In this document: positions 28,677 through 39,254 of the stretch, piece by piece
How the letters are laid out: every line of letters begins with the position of its first letter
How positions within the stretch are numbered: the stretch's first letter is position 1
Assembly: GCF_028748185.1 (NCBI RefSeq)
Contig: NZ_CP118164.1
Span: 4,489,814-4,553,813, forward strand
Reading direction: 5' to 3'
From: Bremerella sp. P1
GTDB taxonomy: Bacteria; Planctomycetota; Planctomycetia; Pirellulales; Pirellulaceae
DNA: 64,000 bases
Program-made: the position numbers and the translations under genes
The notes under the pieces: generated by a model
The model's input: the letters and a program-made list of their open reading frames with translations, nothing else
What the model was told of the DNA's origin: nothing
Database searches by the model: none

Positions 28677-28726
28677 GCCGTGTTAGTGTTCTTTAGCCAA
28701 CGACCAAAGCAAACAAGGACTCAAAC

Positions 28727-28825
28727 ATGGACATCGGCCATATTATCGCGCGGGCTATCCTGCGTCTTGATCTCGTAGGCAGAGATCTTGTTGACTATAT
28801 CATGAAGATCTTCGCCGAAATGTAG
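28727..28825 (+). CDS. 32-aa protein resembling a conserved segment of eukaryotic actin
   Basis: The ATG is preceded by a textbook ribosome binding site (AAGGA at 28715-28719, seven-base gap), and the frame closes with TAG after 32 codons. From residue 10 the product reads AILRLDLVGRDL then VDYIMKIFAE. Conventional eukaryotic actin at about residues 170-193 reads AILRLDLAGRDL then TDYLMKILTE. Aligned by hand without gaps, 17 of 22 positions are identical and the other five are conservative or small-residue changes. The similarity stops at both ends of the frame; the flanking DNA does not continue the actin sequence. It is far too short to fold as actin. It could be a fragment of a captured gene, a mimic or a chance resemblance; see findings. 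The actin sequence is from memory. Confidence 0.6.
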   Translation: MDIGHIIARAILRLDLVGRDLVDYIMKIFAEM

Positions 28826-28888
28826 TGTTTCGCTCTGTCTGAGCAGGCCATCTGGTCTAGCCGCTCCGCAGCCAAGCTTGATGCTTGC

Positions 28889-29044
28889 CTAGTGTTTCGA
28901 TTTGACTTTGTCGTCTTCCAGAATGCGAACCGCAGGTGTCTGTAGGTCATCGAGTTGTCCCTCTCGGACCGACCACACGAACCCCACAACCGCCAGCGCG
29001 GCCATGAAAAGTGCGATCGGTAGGGCGATGTAGATTACGCTCAT
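28889..29044 (-). CDS. ccoS: cbb3 oxidase maturation protein CcoS
   Basis: The 51-residue product begins [26 protein letters not shown] and continues [19 protein letters not shown], which is the standard CcoS layout: one N-terminal membrane helix, then the conserved (G)Q(L/F)DDL...P..RIL.D(D/E) tail. CcoS is needed to insert copper and haem into the cbb3 catalytic subunit. Its ATG overlaps the stop of ccoI (ATGA), and it is the last gene of the oxidase operon. Confidence 0.93.
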   Translation of the reverse strand: MSVIYIALPIALFMAALAVVGFVWSVREGQLDDLQTPAVRILEDDKVKSKH

Positions 29045-31533
29045 GGTTTTGCCTGTAGGTGAATGTTTGTCGTTCTAAATGCCCTGTTCGAGGCAGCCAC
29101 GGCCAGCACCGAAAGTGAACTGATGGGCATCAAGATCGCAGCGAGGATCGGATTGATCATCCCCGACATCGCCAACAACACGGCAAACGCGTTGTAGCAA
29201 AGCGATATGGCAAACGTGGTGTGAATCGTGTTCAGGGTTTGTTTGGATCCGGTGATGGCGTCTAGAATGGACTGGACGCCGTCGCGAGTTAGATAGACGT
29301 TTGCCGCCTTGAGACTGGCCTCGGCTCCCCCTTTGACTGCGATACCGACCGATGCCGCGGCCAGTGCCGCGCTGTCGTTCACGCCGTCGCCGACCATTGC
29401 CACCGTCTGGGATGCCGTGGAATTCTGAATGACGGCAAGCTTCTGCTCAGGCGTCAGGTTGCCGCGGATGTTTTTCTCCGCGATGCCAATCTCTTTTCCC
29501 ACGTGCGAAGCCACATCTTGGTGATCGCCGGAAAGGATGCCAACTTCCCAGCCCAAGCGGGCAAGCTCTGCAATCGTCGCCTTCGCGTCGGATCGAATGT
29601 GATCACCTAAGGCAGCCACTGCGACGACTTCATGATTTCGGACGACAAGGACGGTTGTCAATCCGCGATGGTTGAAGTGCTGAATCGTTGCTAGGAAGTC
29701 GTCGGTGATGTAGGTGGATGTGTCGTCGAGCAGCTTTTCAGAACCTACTTGAATGACTTGGCCCTGAACCATGGCTTGAATTCCGATGCCAGGGATAACG
29801 AGGAAGTCGTTCAACGCCGACTGCGGTAGGCGGTCCGCTTCCGCAACGTTCATATCGCTGATCAAAGCCGACGCGATCGGATGGACCGTTTGTCGCTCCA
29901 GCAGTTCGATCGCAGGTTGTATGTCGTGATCTCCGACGAACTCGACCAGTCGCATGCGACCCTCGGTTAAGGTTCCGGTTTTGTCGAGCCAGATCATGCC
30001 GGGTCGGGCCAGGGACTCGAACACTTCCCCCGACTTGACCAGGATTCCTCGGGCGGCGGCCCTTCCCTGGGCAAACGCGACAGAAAATGGAGTTGCCAGG
30101 CCCAATGCACAGGGGCAGGCAACAATCAGTAAGGCCATCGCGTGGTTGATGGCAACTTCCATGCCTGATGACGCCCAGAGTGCCACCGTCACCGCGGCGA
30201 GGATTAGCACGATGCCGACAAAGTAATTTCCGATTCGATTGGCGAATTGAACAATCGGTGTTCGGCTACGAATTTCTTCATCCACGAGTTCGCAAATCTT
30301 GCCAATCCGTGTATCGGTTCCGACCAGAGCCGTTTCCACTACGATCGAACTGCTGATATTGGTACTACCGCTGTAGACACGGTTTCCCTGCTTGGCCGCA
30401 ATTCCACGTGATTCGCCTGTCAAAATCGAAAGATCAACCAGCGTGGAACCACTGACGAGATTTCCATCCACAGGAATCACGTCCCCAGCCCGAACATGGA
30501 TCCAGTCTCCCGGCTGAATCGCTTCGATGGGAACCGATTCTGTAGTCGCATCCGGTTCAGGACGGATAAAACGCGTTACCGCACGAGGAAGCATTGCGTG
30601 TAGCAGGGAGACCTGTCGAATCGCTTGACGCTGCTTCCCATATTGAATGTGCCGACCGACCAGCAGCAGAAAGACCAAAACGGTGAGCGAGTCAAAGTAG
30701 ATTTCGCCCCGCTGCAAAATAGTATTCGCGAGTCCCATGGCAGCGCCGGCTGATAACCCTAAAGCAACCGGCAAGTCCATATGCGATGTGCGTGTGCGGA
30801 TGGCCTGCCAAGCCCCGCGAAAGAATACGGATCCTGGCCATGCCAGGCTAACGAAGGCCAGTCCAGCACTAGTCCAACGAAACAAGTGTAGGAACTCGCT
30901 GCTCATTCCGGTGAACCAGCCGAAATAAAGAGCCACCGCTACCAGCATCGTATTCCCGGCACAGGCACCAGCAATCGCCAGGCGAATAAGTTGCCGATGC
31001 GACTCATCGCGTTCGAGCTTCTCACGTTTGTCGGCCAAGGGAGGAAACGGCGGGTAGCCGAGCCGATCCAGGGTGTCGGCAATTTGCGAAAGGCGAGTTG
31101 ACGCACCAAGCCATTCGATTGTTACCGTCATCGCGGTCAGGTTCATCCGCGTCGTGATGACAGCGGGAAGAAATTCGGGGAGCTTCTCAATCACAAAGAG
31201 ACAACTGGCACAATGCACACCACCGAGAAGAAACTTCGTGCGAAAGACGCCTGGCGAGATCTCTCGTACGTACTTTTCCTGGTAGGCAGGATGATCGAGG
31301 TGCTCGTAGCTTTGAGCTGCCGATTGCTTTTTGACTGCGTTTCTCGACTGCTCTAAGAACTCTGGATCGAACCCGTCAAACTCTTGCAGAATCCGATACG
31401 CCGTCTCACATCCATGGCAGCAGAATTGCTCTTCACTTTGATCGACAACCAAGTGCGCGGGTACCGGCAGACCGCAGTGCGTGCACTCCGTTTCAATCTG
31501 CGGCGATCGGACTTCTTGAGATTTGACAATCAT
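29041..31533 (-). CDS. ccoI: copper-translocating P-type ATPase CcoI (FixI)
   Basis: This 830-residue P1B-type ATPase delivers copper for cbb3 oxidase assembly. It has an N-terminal cysteine-rich metal-binding module (CTHCGLPVP... FCCHGC), a heavy-metal-associated domain with GGVHCASC, the copper-binding CPC in the membrane ([12 protein letters not shown]), the phosphorylated aspartate in DKTGTLTEG, and the hinge [10 protein letters not shown]. The N-terminal double-cysteine module is typical of CcoI/FixI rather than the detoxifying CopA. ATG 31533 is used because the module begins there. It lies four bases after the SafE-like gene and overlaps ccoS. Confidence 0.95.
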   Translation of the reverse strand: MIVKSQEVRSPQIETECTHCGLPVPAHLVVDQSEEQFCCHGCETAYRILQEFDGFDPEFLEQSRNAVKKQSAAQSYEHLDHPAYQEKYVREISPGVFRTKFLLGGVHCASCLFVIEKLPEFLPAVITTRMNLTAMTVTIEWLGASTRLSQIADTLDRLGYPPFPPLADKREKLERDESHRQLIRLAIAGACAGNTMLVAVALYFGWFTGMSSEFLHLFRWTSAGLAFVSLAWPGSVFFRGAWQAIRTRTSHMDLPVALGLSAGAAMGLANTILQRGEIYFDSLTVLVFLLLVGRHIQYGKQRQAIRQVSLLHAMLPRAVTRFIRPEPDATTESVPIEAIQPGDWIHVRAGDVIPVDGNLVSGSTLVDLSILTGESRGIAAKQGNRVYSGSTNISSSIVVETALVGTDTRIGKICELVDEEIRSRTPIVQFANRIGNYFVGIVLILAAVTVALWASSGMEVAINHAMALLIVACPCALGLATPFSVAFAQGRAAARGILVKSGEVFESLARPGMIWLDKTGTLTEGRMRLVEFVGDHDIQPAIELLERQTVHPIASALISDMNVAEADRLPQSALNDFLVIPGIGIQAMVQGQVIQVGSEKLLDDTSTYITDDFLATIQHFNHRGLTTVLVVRNHEVVAVAALGDHIRSDAKATIAELARLGWEVGILSGDHQDVASHVGKEIGIAEKNIRGNLTPEQKLAVIQNSTASQTVAMVGDGVNDSAALAAASVGIAVKGGAEASLKAANVYLTRDGVQSILDAITGSKQTLNTIHTTFAISLCYNAFAVLLAMSGMINPILAAILMPISSLSVLAVAASNRAFRTTNIHLQAKP

Positions 31534-31537
31534 GGTG

Positions 31538-32323
31538 CTAATCACACGTCGTTTCGCAGTGGCAGCAGGGCAGGGGAGTCGTGCTGGCCTCGTGGATGGC
31601 ATCGGTGGTCGTCTTCGACTGCGACAGGTTGACTTCCAGCGAGTCGAAAACGGCCTGGGCACGAACCGACAGGGTGAATACGCCACTAACAATCAGCAGC
31701 ACGGCCGTCGCCATGGGTAACCATTTCTTCCACGGCTGCGAAAGCTTCTGAATACCGAAGACGAATACCGAGAGCAGCGGAATCGTTCCCAGCCAGAAGA
31801 TCAGCATGACTGCGAGGCCCGTCCAAGGGCTGGAAGTGCCCAGGGCGATCAGGACAAATGCGTACAGCCAACCGCACGGAAGCCACGCCGTGATACCGCC
31901 GATAGCAAAAGCTCGCGTGCTTCCCGATAAGTGTCCAGTCCAGCGAAAGGCCTTCTGGACCAGACTTCCCACTTTCTCCGGTAGGGAAAAGTGAAGCGAT
32001 CCTAGGCGGGAAAATCTCAAGATCGCAAACAGGCCGTAAGCGATCATGAGCGAGCCCGTGATCCATGCCGCGAGTCGCTGAAGGCCCAAGGCACTACCGC
32101 CAACATCGACCAGCGATCCCGCGCCGCCTGCGATCAGGCCTAGCAGAAGGTAGGTCAGCAGACGTCCTACATGGTAGTTTCCGACGGCGAATGATCGCTT
32201 GACGAAGCTCGACGACTCGGACTGACCGGCAAGAATGGCGAACGGTCCGCACATGCCAACGCAGTGTCCACTGCCGGCGAGGCTCGCGGTAAGAATGATC
32301 AGGCCGATCGAAACTGCTTCCAT
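31538..32323 (-). CDS. SafE/DsbD-like membrane protein of the cbb3 operon
   Basis: The 261-residue protein has six likely membrane helices and a GHCVGMCGPF motif in the first one, which is characteristic of the UreH/SafE (DsbD_2-type) proteins often found between ccoH/ccoG and ccoI. Members are thought to take part in metal or thiol handling during oxidase assembly; the exact role is not settled. Unusually, the C-terminus ends in a short cysteine/histidine cluster (PCCHCETTCD) that could bind copper. It follows the ccoH-like gene by two bases. Confidence 0.85.
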   Translation of the reverse strand: MEAVSIGLIILTASLAGSGHCVGMCGPFAILAGQSESSSFVKRSFAVGNYHVGRLLTYLLLGLIAGGAGSLVDVGGSALGLQRLAAWITGSLMIAYGLFAILRFSRLGSLHFSLPEKVGSLVQKAFRWTGHLSGSTRAFAIGGITAWLPCGWLYAFVLIALGTSSPWTGLAVMLIFWLGTIPLLSVFVFGIQKLSQPWKKWLPMATAVLLIVSGVFTLSVRAQAVFDSLEVNLSQSKTTTDAIHEASTTPLPCCHCETTCD

Positions 32324-32325
32324 GG

Positions 32326-32571
32326 TTACTTTGCGTGGGTTGAGTTCGGTTGAATCGGTGACGCGTTTTCATAGTGCACGGCTTTCTCGTAATAGTCCGG
32401 CAGGACGTTAGTCGCCTCGGATTGGACGGCTAAGATAGCCGCGACAACGCACATCACGATCTGCATCACGAGCAATCCGATGACAACGCCTCCCCACAGC
32501 CACTTCGCGTTTACTTCCGCGATCGCGGTCTCAACCGATTGGGGTGTTTCTAAGGTCCGAAGATTTGACAT
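32326..32571 (-). CDS. short FixH/CcoH-like protein
   Basis: This 81-residue protein contains one membrane segment (about 25-49, LWGGVVIGLLVMQIVMCVVAAILAV) followed by the conserved PDYYEKAVHYE motif of FixH/CcoH. Typical FixH proteins are 150-170 residues with a soluble periplasmic domain after this point. That domain is missing here; the frame ends soon after the motif without obvious damage, so this is either a naturally short form or a shortened gene. It overlaps the end of ccoG by 22 bases and precedes the SafE-like gene. Confidence 0.8.
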   Translation of the reverse strand: MSNLRTLETPQSVETAIAEVNAKWLWGGVVIGLLVMQIVMCVVAAILAVQSEATNVLPDYYEKAVHYENASPIQPNSTHAK

Positions 32572-33941
32572 TCGATACTCCGTACATCGCTGGATTGTGT
32601 ACTTTGAATTTGAATCGTGGCGCGAATCTTGCCTACCTGGAAGTCGGAGCGATTCGCGATCACAACGACAGGAATCGTCTTCGTTGCTTTCGGACCAAGG
32701 ACCACTTCCTCGGCAATATCCAACTGCAACGTTTCCGGCAGAATGGTGACATTCAGCCGATCTTCGGTTTCCAGGCGATTCACAATCTTCAATTGCAACG
32801 CATTTTCGACGTGGCCGTCCTGGGCAATCGAAAAGGGAATGCCCACGCCACGAATTAATGTGACATCAAATGTTTTCTTATTGGCGAACGTGACGACCAT
32901 GATCGAGATCACGATCGCAAGCAGGGCTGGATAGACGATGACGCGGGGGCGAAGAAACTTTTGCTTTCCACCTTCGATCGCATCCTGGCTGGAGTAGCGA
33001 ATCAATCCAGTCGGCTTATTAATCTTGGTCATGATTTCGTCGCACGCATCGATACACTGCGTGCAATGAACGCATTCCATCTGCAGCCCGTCACGGATAT
33101 CGATTCCGGTCGGACAAGTTCGCACACAAAGACCACAGTCGATACAGTCTCCCTTTTGATCCACCGGATCCGAAACAATCGGCAGTTCGTTCTTGCGTTT
33201 TCCGCGTGGTTCACCTCGCAGGGTATCGTAGGCAACGATCAGCGAGTTGCGATCCAGCAGGACCGATTGAAATCGCCCGTAGGGGCAAGCAATTAGGCAC
33301 AGCTGCTCACGGAAGAATACGAAGTCGAACATCATGAGTCCGGTGGTCAGTCCCATTACAAGGAATGGTCCCGGATGCTCGACAGGGGACTGCTGGACCC
33401 ATTGGCTCAGCCTTTCGACGCCCACAAAATACGCCAGGAAAGTATGGGCCAATCCCATCGAGAGAACGAGATAAACCGCATACAACGCGACGCGTCGGTA
33501 TGCCGGGACTTTGCGACTGGGGACGCCACCACGCCCGCTGGTTCCCAGAAAGAGGCGTTCCAGGGGACGATAGACGAATTCAAGATAGACCGTTTGGGGA
33601 CATGCCCAACCACACCAGACTCTCCCGAACAGTGCGGTCAACAGGAAGATGGTCAGGAAGATGCCAATCATCAACAACGCGAGAAGCAGTGTATCGGTCG
33701 GCAAGAAAGTGTAGCCGAAGATCGTGAACTCGCGCTGCGTGATATCGAGCAGGATGCTCGGTTTCCCATTGATGTACAGGTGGGGCAAGCCCACGAAGAT
33801 CGCGATCAACAGGAAACCGACAATGCGACGAAGGTACCAGTAGTGACCGCGCGAAAGACGCGGGAACAGCCAGCGACGTGAACCATCAGATTCCAACGTC
33901 GAAAGCACGTGTTCGTCAGGAGTTAAAAAGTCGTCACTCAT
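32550..33941 (-). CDS. ccoG: cytochrome c oxidase accessory protein CcoG (FixG)
   Basis: The 463-residue protein has several N-terminal membrane helices, a CGWACPQ motif, CLIACPYGRFQ, and two 4Fe-4S cluster binding sequences CIDCGLCVRTCPTGID and CVHCTQCIDACDEIM, followed by another membrane helix and a C-terminal immunoglobulin-like FixG domain. CcoG is a copper reductase that prepares copper for CcoI-mediated delivery to cbb3 oxidase. It overlaps ccoP by eight bases upstream and the ccoH-like gene by 22 bases downstream. Confidence 0.95.
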   Translation of the reverse strand: MSDDFLTPDEHVLSTLESDGSRRWLFPRLSRGHYWYLRRIVGFLLIAIFVGLPHLYINGKPSILLDITQREFTIFGYTFLPTDTLLLALLMIGIFLTIFLLTALFGRVWCGWACPQTVYLEFVYRPLERLFLGTSGRGGVPSRKVPAYRRVALYAVYLVLSMGLAHTFLAYFVGVERLSQWVQQSPVEHPGPFLVMGLTTGLMMFDFVFFREQLCLIACPYGRFQSVLLDRNSLIVAYDTLRGEPRGKRKNELPIVSDPVDQKGDCIDCGLCVRTCPTGIDIRDGLQMECVHCTQCIDACDEIMTKINKPTGLIRYSSQDAIEGGKQKFLRPRVIVYPALLAIVISIMVVTFANKKTFDVTLIRGVGIPFSIAQDGHVENALQLKIVNRLETEDRLNVTILPETLQLDIAEEVVLGPKATKTIPVVVIANRSDFQVGKIRATIQIQSTQSSDVRSIECQIFGP

Positions 33942-34620
33942 TTTCGTCTGCCGGTTTGGCTGCTTCCTCTGCTGGGGCTTCTTCCGGAGCAGGTGCCGAC
34001 GTGAGATCGGAAATCTCGTGAATCTCTCCCGGGATGGCCTTCATTCCGGCACCGGATGGTACCGAGCCCTGAAGCGAAAGCAAATATGACGACAACAAAA
34101 CTACTTCATTAGGATGCAGCTTATTTTGCCAGGCTGGCATCGCATTGCCTGCTGCGCCGTTGTTAATCACCTTGGCGATGTCCTCAACCTTCTTGACGTT
34201 CTTCCATTTTTCGTCAGTCAAGTTAGGACCCACGCGACCTTCGGCCTTCGTGCCGTGGCAGGACGTACAATTGGTTTGAAACACGGCCTGACCGACCTTG
34301 AGCCATTTGGGATCGTCGGAAAATCGCAGAATGGTTTCCCGAGTGGGTTGCAGGTCACCGATCTCGGCAAACTGTTGTCGCAAGTTGGCTGCGAATGCGC
34401 GATCGTAGGCGGCGATGATCGAACGATTGGGCGTTATGCCGTTCTCGTAATAGATCCAGTAGCCAATCGACCACAGGATCGACAGGAAGAACAGCATCTT
34501 CCACCAACCAGGCATTGGGTTGTCAAACTCCTGAATGCCATCGTACGAATGATCGGTGAGAGGATCGTTCGGAATTGCCCCATCGTCACCAGGCGGCTTC
34601 GTTTCCGTGTTCATACTCAT
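33934..34620 (-). CDS. ccoP: cbb3 oxidase subunit CcoP with a single haem c
   Basis: The 228-residue protein starts with the CcoP N-terminal domain (FDNPMPGWWKMLFFLSILWSIGYWIYY, membrane anchor at about residues 38-60), then one cytochrome c domain with CTSCH and MPAWQNKL (axial methionine). The C-terminus is a Pro/Ala/Glu-rich tail (EEAPAEEAAK). Most CcoP proteins carry two haem c domains in about 300 residues; here only one CxxCH is visible. CcoP passes electrons from cytochrome c to CcoO. The start overlaps the ccoQ stop by ATGA. Confidence 0.92.
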   Translation of the reverse strand: MSMNTETKPPGDDGAIPNDPLTDHSYDGIQEFDNPMPGWWKMLFFLSILWSIGYWIYYENGITPNRSIIAAYDRAFAANLRQQFAEIGDLQPTRETILRFSDDPKWLKVGQAVFQTNCTSCHGTKAEGRVGPNLTDEKWKNVKKVEDIAKVINNGAAGNAMPAWQNKLHPNEVVLLSSYLLSLQGSVPSGAGMKAIPGEIHEISDLTSAPAPEEAPAEEAAKPADENE

Positions 34621-34790
34621 GAATTTCTCCGCTTGCCGTCGGTAAGGGGAATGTGTGCTTGAGAATCGATGGTCGATTTATCGGTTAACAAGGTGCGGAT
34701 GGTGACTGCTACGAAGACGCCGAAGAAAAGTACCAACGCCGCCGAAGCAATCCAGCCGTACTCCACACTGTTGAGTAATTCGCGAATCAT
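34617..34790 (-). CDS. ccoQ: cbb3 oxidase small subunit CcoQ
   Basis: This 57-residue membrane protein (MIRELLNSVEYGWIASAALVLFFGVFVAVTI... with one helix at about 12-33) lies exactly where CcoQ is expected, between ccoNO and ccoP, and overlaps the ccoP start by ATGA. The sequence itself is poorly conserved in this family, so the call rests mainly on length, topology and position. CcoQ stabilises the assembled oxidase. Confidence 0.8.
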   Translation of the reverse strand: MIRELLNSVEYGWIASAALVLFFGVFVAVTIRTLLTDKSTIDSQAHIPLTDGKRRNS

Positions 34791-34801
34791 GTTAGGTATC
34801 C

Positions 34802-37129
<2,328 letters not shown>

Positions 37130-37185
37130 CGCGTATCTCGTAAACTATTCCCAGTGGATTTGAATTCCCGTTGCACACCCGCTTT

Positions 37186-37201
37186 GGCAAGCGGTGTGCC
37201 A
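37186..37201 (-). promoter_or_regulatory. sigma-54 promoter of the cbb3 operon
   Basis: On the minus strand the site reads TGGCACACCGCTTGCC. It matches TGGCAC at -24 and TTGC at -12 with the required GG-N10-GC spacing. Initiation would be about 45 bases before the ccoNO ATG. The upstream gene cluster encodes an NtrC-type activator. Confidence 0.8.
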
Positions 37202-37452
37202 GAGACGTGCGACAGAACGTCACAGGGCAGAAATGCCTCACGCGATATTTCGCGAATTAAGTGCCTAAAATGAGCTGGCGTGGTTTGAAAACGCTTATGT
37301 GCCTAGTCAAAGCAGCGGAATGCAACCTAAACGGGGTGTCACAATCCGACCCTCCCAGCGGGAAGCCGCAGCGGGCAAAAGAAAAAGAATTTCTCCGGGC
37401 AGCAATGGAGTTTGCGGTCGAAAGCGTTGCTACCAAAAGAATTGTGACAGAG

Positions 37453-37470
37453 TCGCACGACACAGTGCGA
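37453..37470. promoter_or_regulatory. candidate enhancer dyad for the NtrC-type regulator
   Basis: TCGCAC and GTGCGA are perfect 6-bp inverted copies separated by six bases, directly after the regulator's stop codon and about 260 bases upstream of the sigma-54 promoter. This is within enhancer range, but the match to any known site is untested. Confidence 0.35.
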
Positions 37471-37481
37471 TATGGCGCGCC

Positions 37482-38834
37482 TCAGGAATCGTCGATATCG
37501 TACTTCTCGAGCAGGCGATAGAGAGTGCGTCGACTCACACCGAGAGCTTGGGCGGCCTTAGTTTTGTTGCCCTGATGGTCTTGGTAGACCTGTTCGATAT
37601 GCTGCCGCGTGAGTCGGCCAAGATCGGTGGTTGTGAGGTCGTGAGAAGCCTGTGTGTTGCCAGCGGCAATGACTTCGTCTGGGAAGTTCAACAGCTCAAT
37701 CAGATGATCATCCGCCAAGATCTTGGCGCGTTCTACCGCGTTGCGGAGCTGGCGAATATTGCCGGGCCAGCGATAGCGAGAAAGCGCTTCGATCAAGCCT
37801 TGTTCCAACTCCCAATCGGTACCGGCGAACTTGCGAACCAACAACTGCAGATCGTTGCCACGATCGCGTAGCGAAGGCAGAGTGATGGTGATCACGTTCA
37901 GGCGATAGTAAAGATCCTCGCGGAATTCCCCACGGTCGGAAGCTTCGGCAAGATCGCGATTCGTTGCGGCGATGATGCGAACGTTTGCTCGCCGCTGCTG
38001 GATCGAGCCGACGCGGCGGAACGAACCGTCTTCCAGCACACGCAGCAGTTTCGCCTGCAGAGGTAACGCCAGTTCGCCGATCTCGTCGATGAAAAGCGTT
38101 CCTCCGTCGGCGACTTCAAACAGGCCCTGCTTGGCGTTGGTGGCACCCGTGAATGCACCCTTCTCGTGCCCGAACATTTCGCTTTCCAGAAGTTGCTCCG
38201 GCAACGCCGCACAATTGACGGTGATCAAGGGGAATTCGGCCACATTGCTGGCACGATGAATGGCCTGGGCGACGAGTTCTTTTCCCGTTCCGCTTTCCCC
38301 CTGAATCAATACGCTTCGGTCGGTTGGACCAACGCGTTCGATCAAGCGAAATACACCTTGCATCGGGTCGCATTCCCCGATTATTTCCGACGTTTCTGAC
38401 TGTTGTTTCCGAATCAGGCCTTTGAGCTGTTGGTTCTGTTTTCGCAACAGCTGCGTGTCGCTAGCCCGTCGTACGACCGCTTCCAATTCTTTGAGACGAA
38501 CAGGCTTCGTCAGGTAGTCAATCGTGCCGAGTTTCATCGCCTCGACAGCCGTTTCGATCGAGCCTTCTCCGGTCAGAATAATAATCTCGCAGTCGCTATC
38601 GACCTCGCGAGATTGTTTGACAAGCTCAATCCCGTTCAGGTCGGGCAAATGCATGTCAAAAACGGCCACTTGAAACGCATGATGCTTCATCAGGGCCAGC
38701 GCTTCCGCCGCATTGCCGGCCGACTTAACCTGGTAGTTCAACCGCGTGAAGTAGGCCTGGAGATCTTCAAGAAGAGACGGATCGTCATCGACCAAAAGGA
38801 GGTCGATGGGAGCTTGCGGTTTGGGTGCCTGCAT
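37482..38834 (-). CDS. NtrC-type response regulator, sigma-54 activator
   Basis: The 450-residue protein has a receiver (LLLVDDDPSL, phospho-accepting D60 in VAVFDMHLPD, K in LTKPVRL), a central AAA+ ATPase with Walker A GESGTGKE, GAFTGA, Walker B LFIDEIGEL and FREDLYYRL, and a C-terminal Fis-type helix-turn-helix (GNKTKAAQALGVSRRTLYRLLEKY). It is the third gene of an operon with the globin kinase and the single-domain receiver, and its target is very likely the sigma-54 promoter of the adjacent ccoNO operon. Confidence 0.95.
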   Translation of the reverse strand: MQAPKPQAPIDLLLVDDDPSLLEDLQAYFTRLNYQVKSAGNAAEALALMKHHAFQVAVFDMHLPDLNGIELVKQSREVDSDCEIIILTGEGSIETAVEAMKLGTIDYLTKPVRLKELEAVVRRASDTQLLRKQNQQLKGLIRKQQSETSEIIGECDPMQGVFRLIERVGPTDRSVLIQGESGTGKELVAQAIHRASNVAEFPLITVNCAALPEQLLESEMFGHEKGAFTGATNAKQGLFEVADGGTLFIDEIGELALPLQAKLLRVLEDGSFRRVGSIQQRRANVRIIAATNRDLAEASDRGEFREDLYYRLNVITITLPSLRDRGNDLQLLVRKFAGTDWELEQGLIEALSRYRWPGNIRQLRNAVERAKILADDHLIELLNFPDEVIAAGNTQASHDLTTTDLGRLTRQHIEQVYQDHQGNKTKAAQALGVSRRTLYRLLEKYDIDDS

Positions 38835-38858
38835 GGATGAAGTTTATCGCCGTTTCAA

Positions 38859-39245
38859 TTATTTTTGGGCAGGATGATTTCCAGCGGAATCGCTATCCTC
38901 AAACGTCTTCAGTGCGTCTCGAAGTTGGGTCCGATTGATGGGCTTATTGAGATAGCGAACCACCGGTATACCCGTTTTACTTTCGAGCCATTCAGGACAC
39001 TGATAGGCAGAGATGATAATCGCAGGAACAGCCTGTTGTTGCCAGATTTCCTGCAAAGCGATATCGCCATTCAGTTCCGGCATCATCATATCCGTAATGA
39101 TCAAGTCGGGCGAGGACTTTCGGCACGACTCGACAAGCGATTTTCCGTCACCAGCAACCGCCAAGACCTCGTGCCCGAGGTGAGGCAAGATCTTGGAGAA
39201 GTAGTCTCGCATGTCTTGTTCGTCGTCGGCTACGATAATTTTCAC
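38859..39245 (-). CDS. single-domain response regulator (CheY-like)
   Basis: The 128-residue protein is a receiver domain alone: acidic pair in IIVADDEQDM, phospho-accepting D52 in LIITDMMMPELNG, T/S position in IIISAYQ, and K in YLNKPIN. There is no output domain. It sits nine bases after the globin kinase gene and 24 bases before the NtrC-type gene, suggesting it is either a phosphate sink or an intermediate in the relay. Confidence 0.92.
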   Translation of the reverse strand: MKIIVADDEQDMRDYFSKILPHLGHEVLAVAGDGKSLVESCRKSSPDLIITDMMMPELNGDIALQEIWQQQAVPAIIISAYQCPEWLESKTGIPVVRYLNKPINRTQLRDALKTFEDSDSAGNHPAQK

Positions 39246-39254
39246 TGCGAACCT

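Larger units (their letters stand above)
37130..37481. other. regulatory spacer between ccoNO and its regulators
   Basis: These 352 bases carry the sigma-54 promoter at 37186-37201 and several dyads: CGCGATATTTCGCG at 37241-37254 and TCGCAC-N6-GTGCGA at 37453-37470. No gene is present. The arrangement (promoter near the gene, dyads upstream) fits enhancer-dependent transcription of the oxidase operon. Confidence 0.6.
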
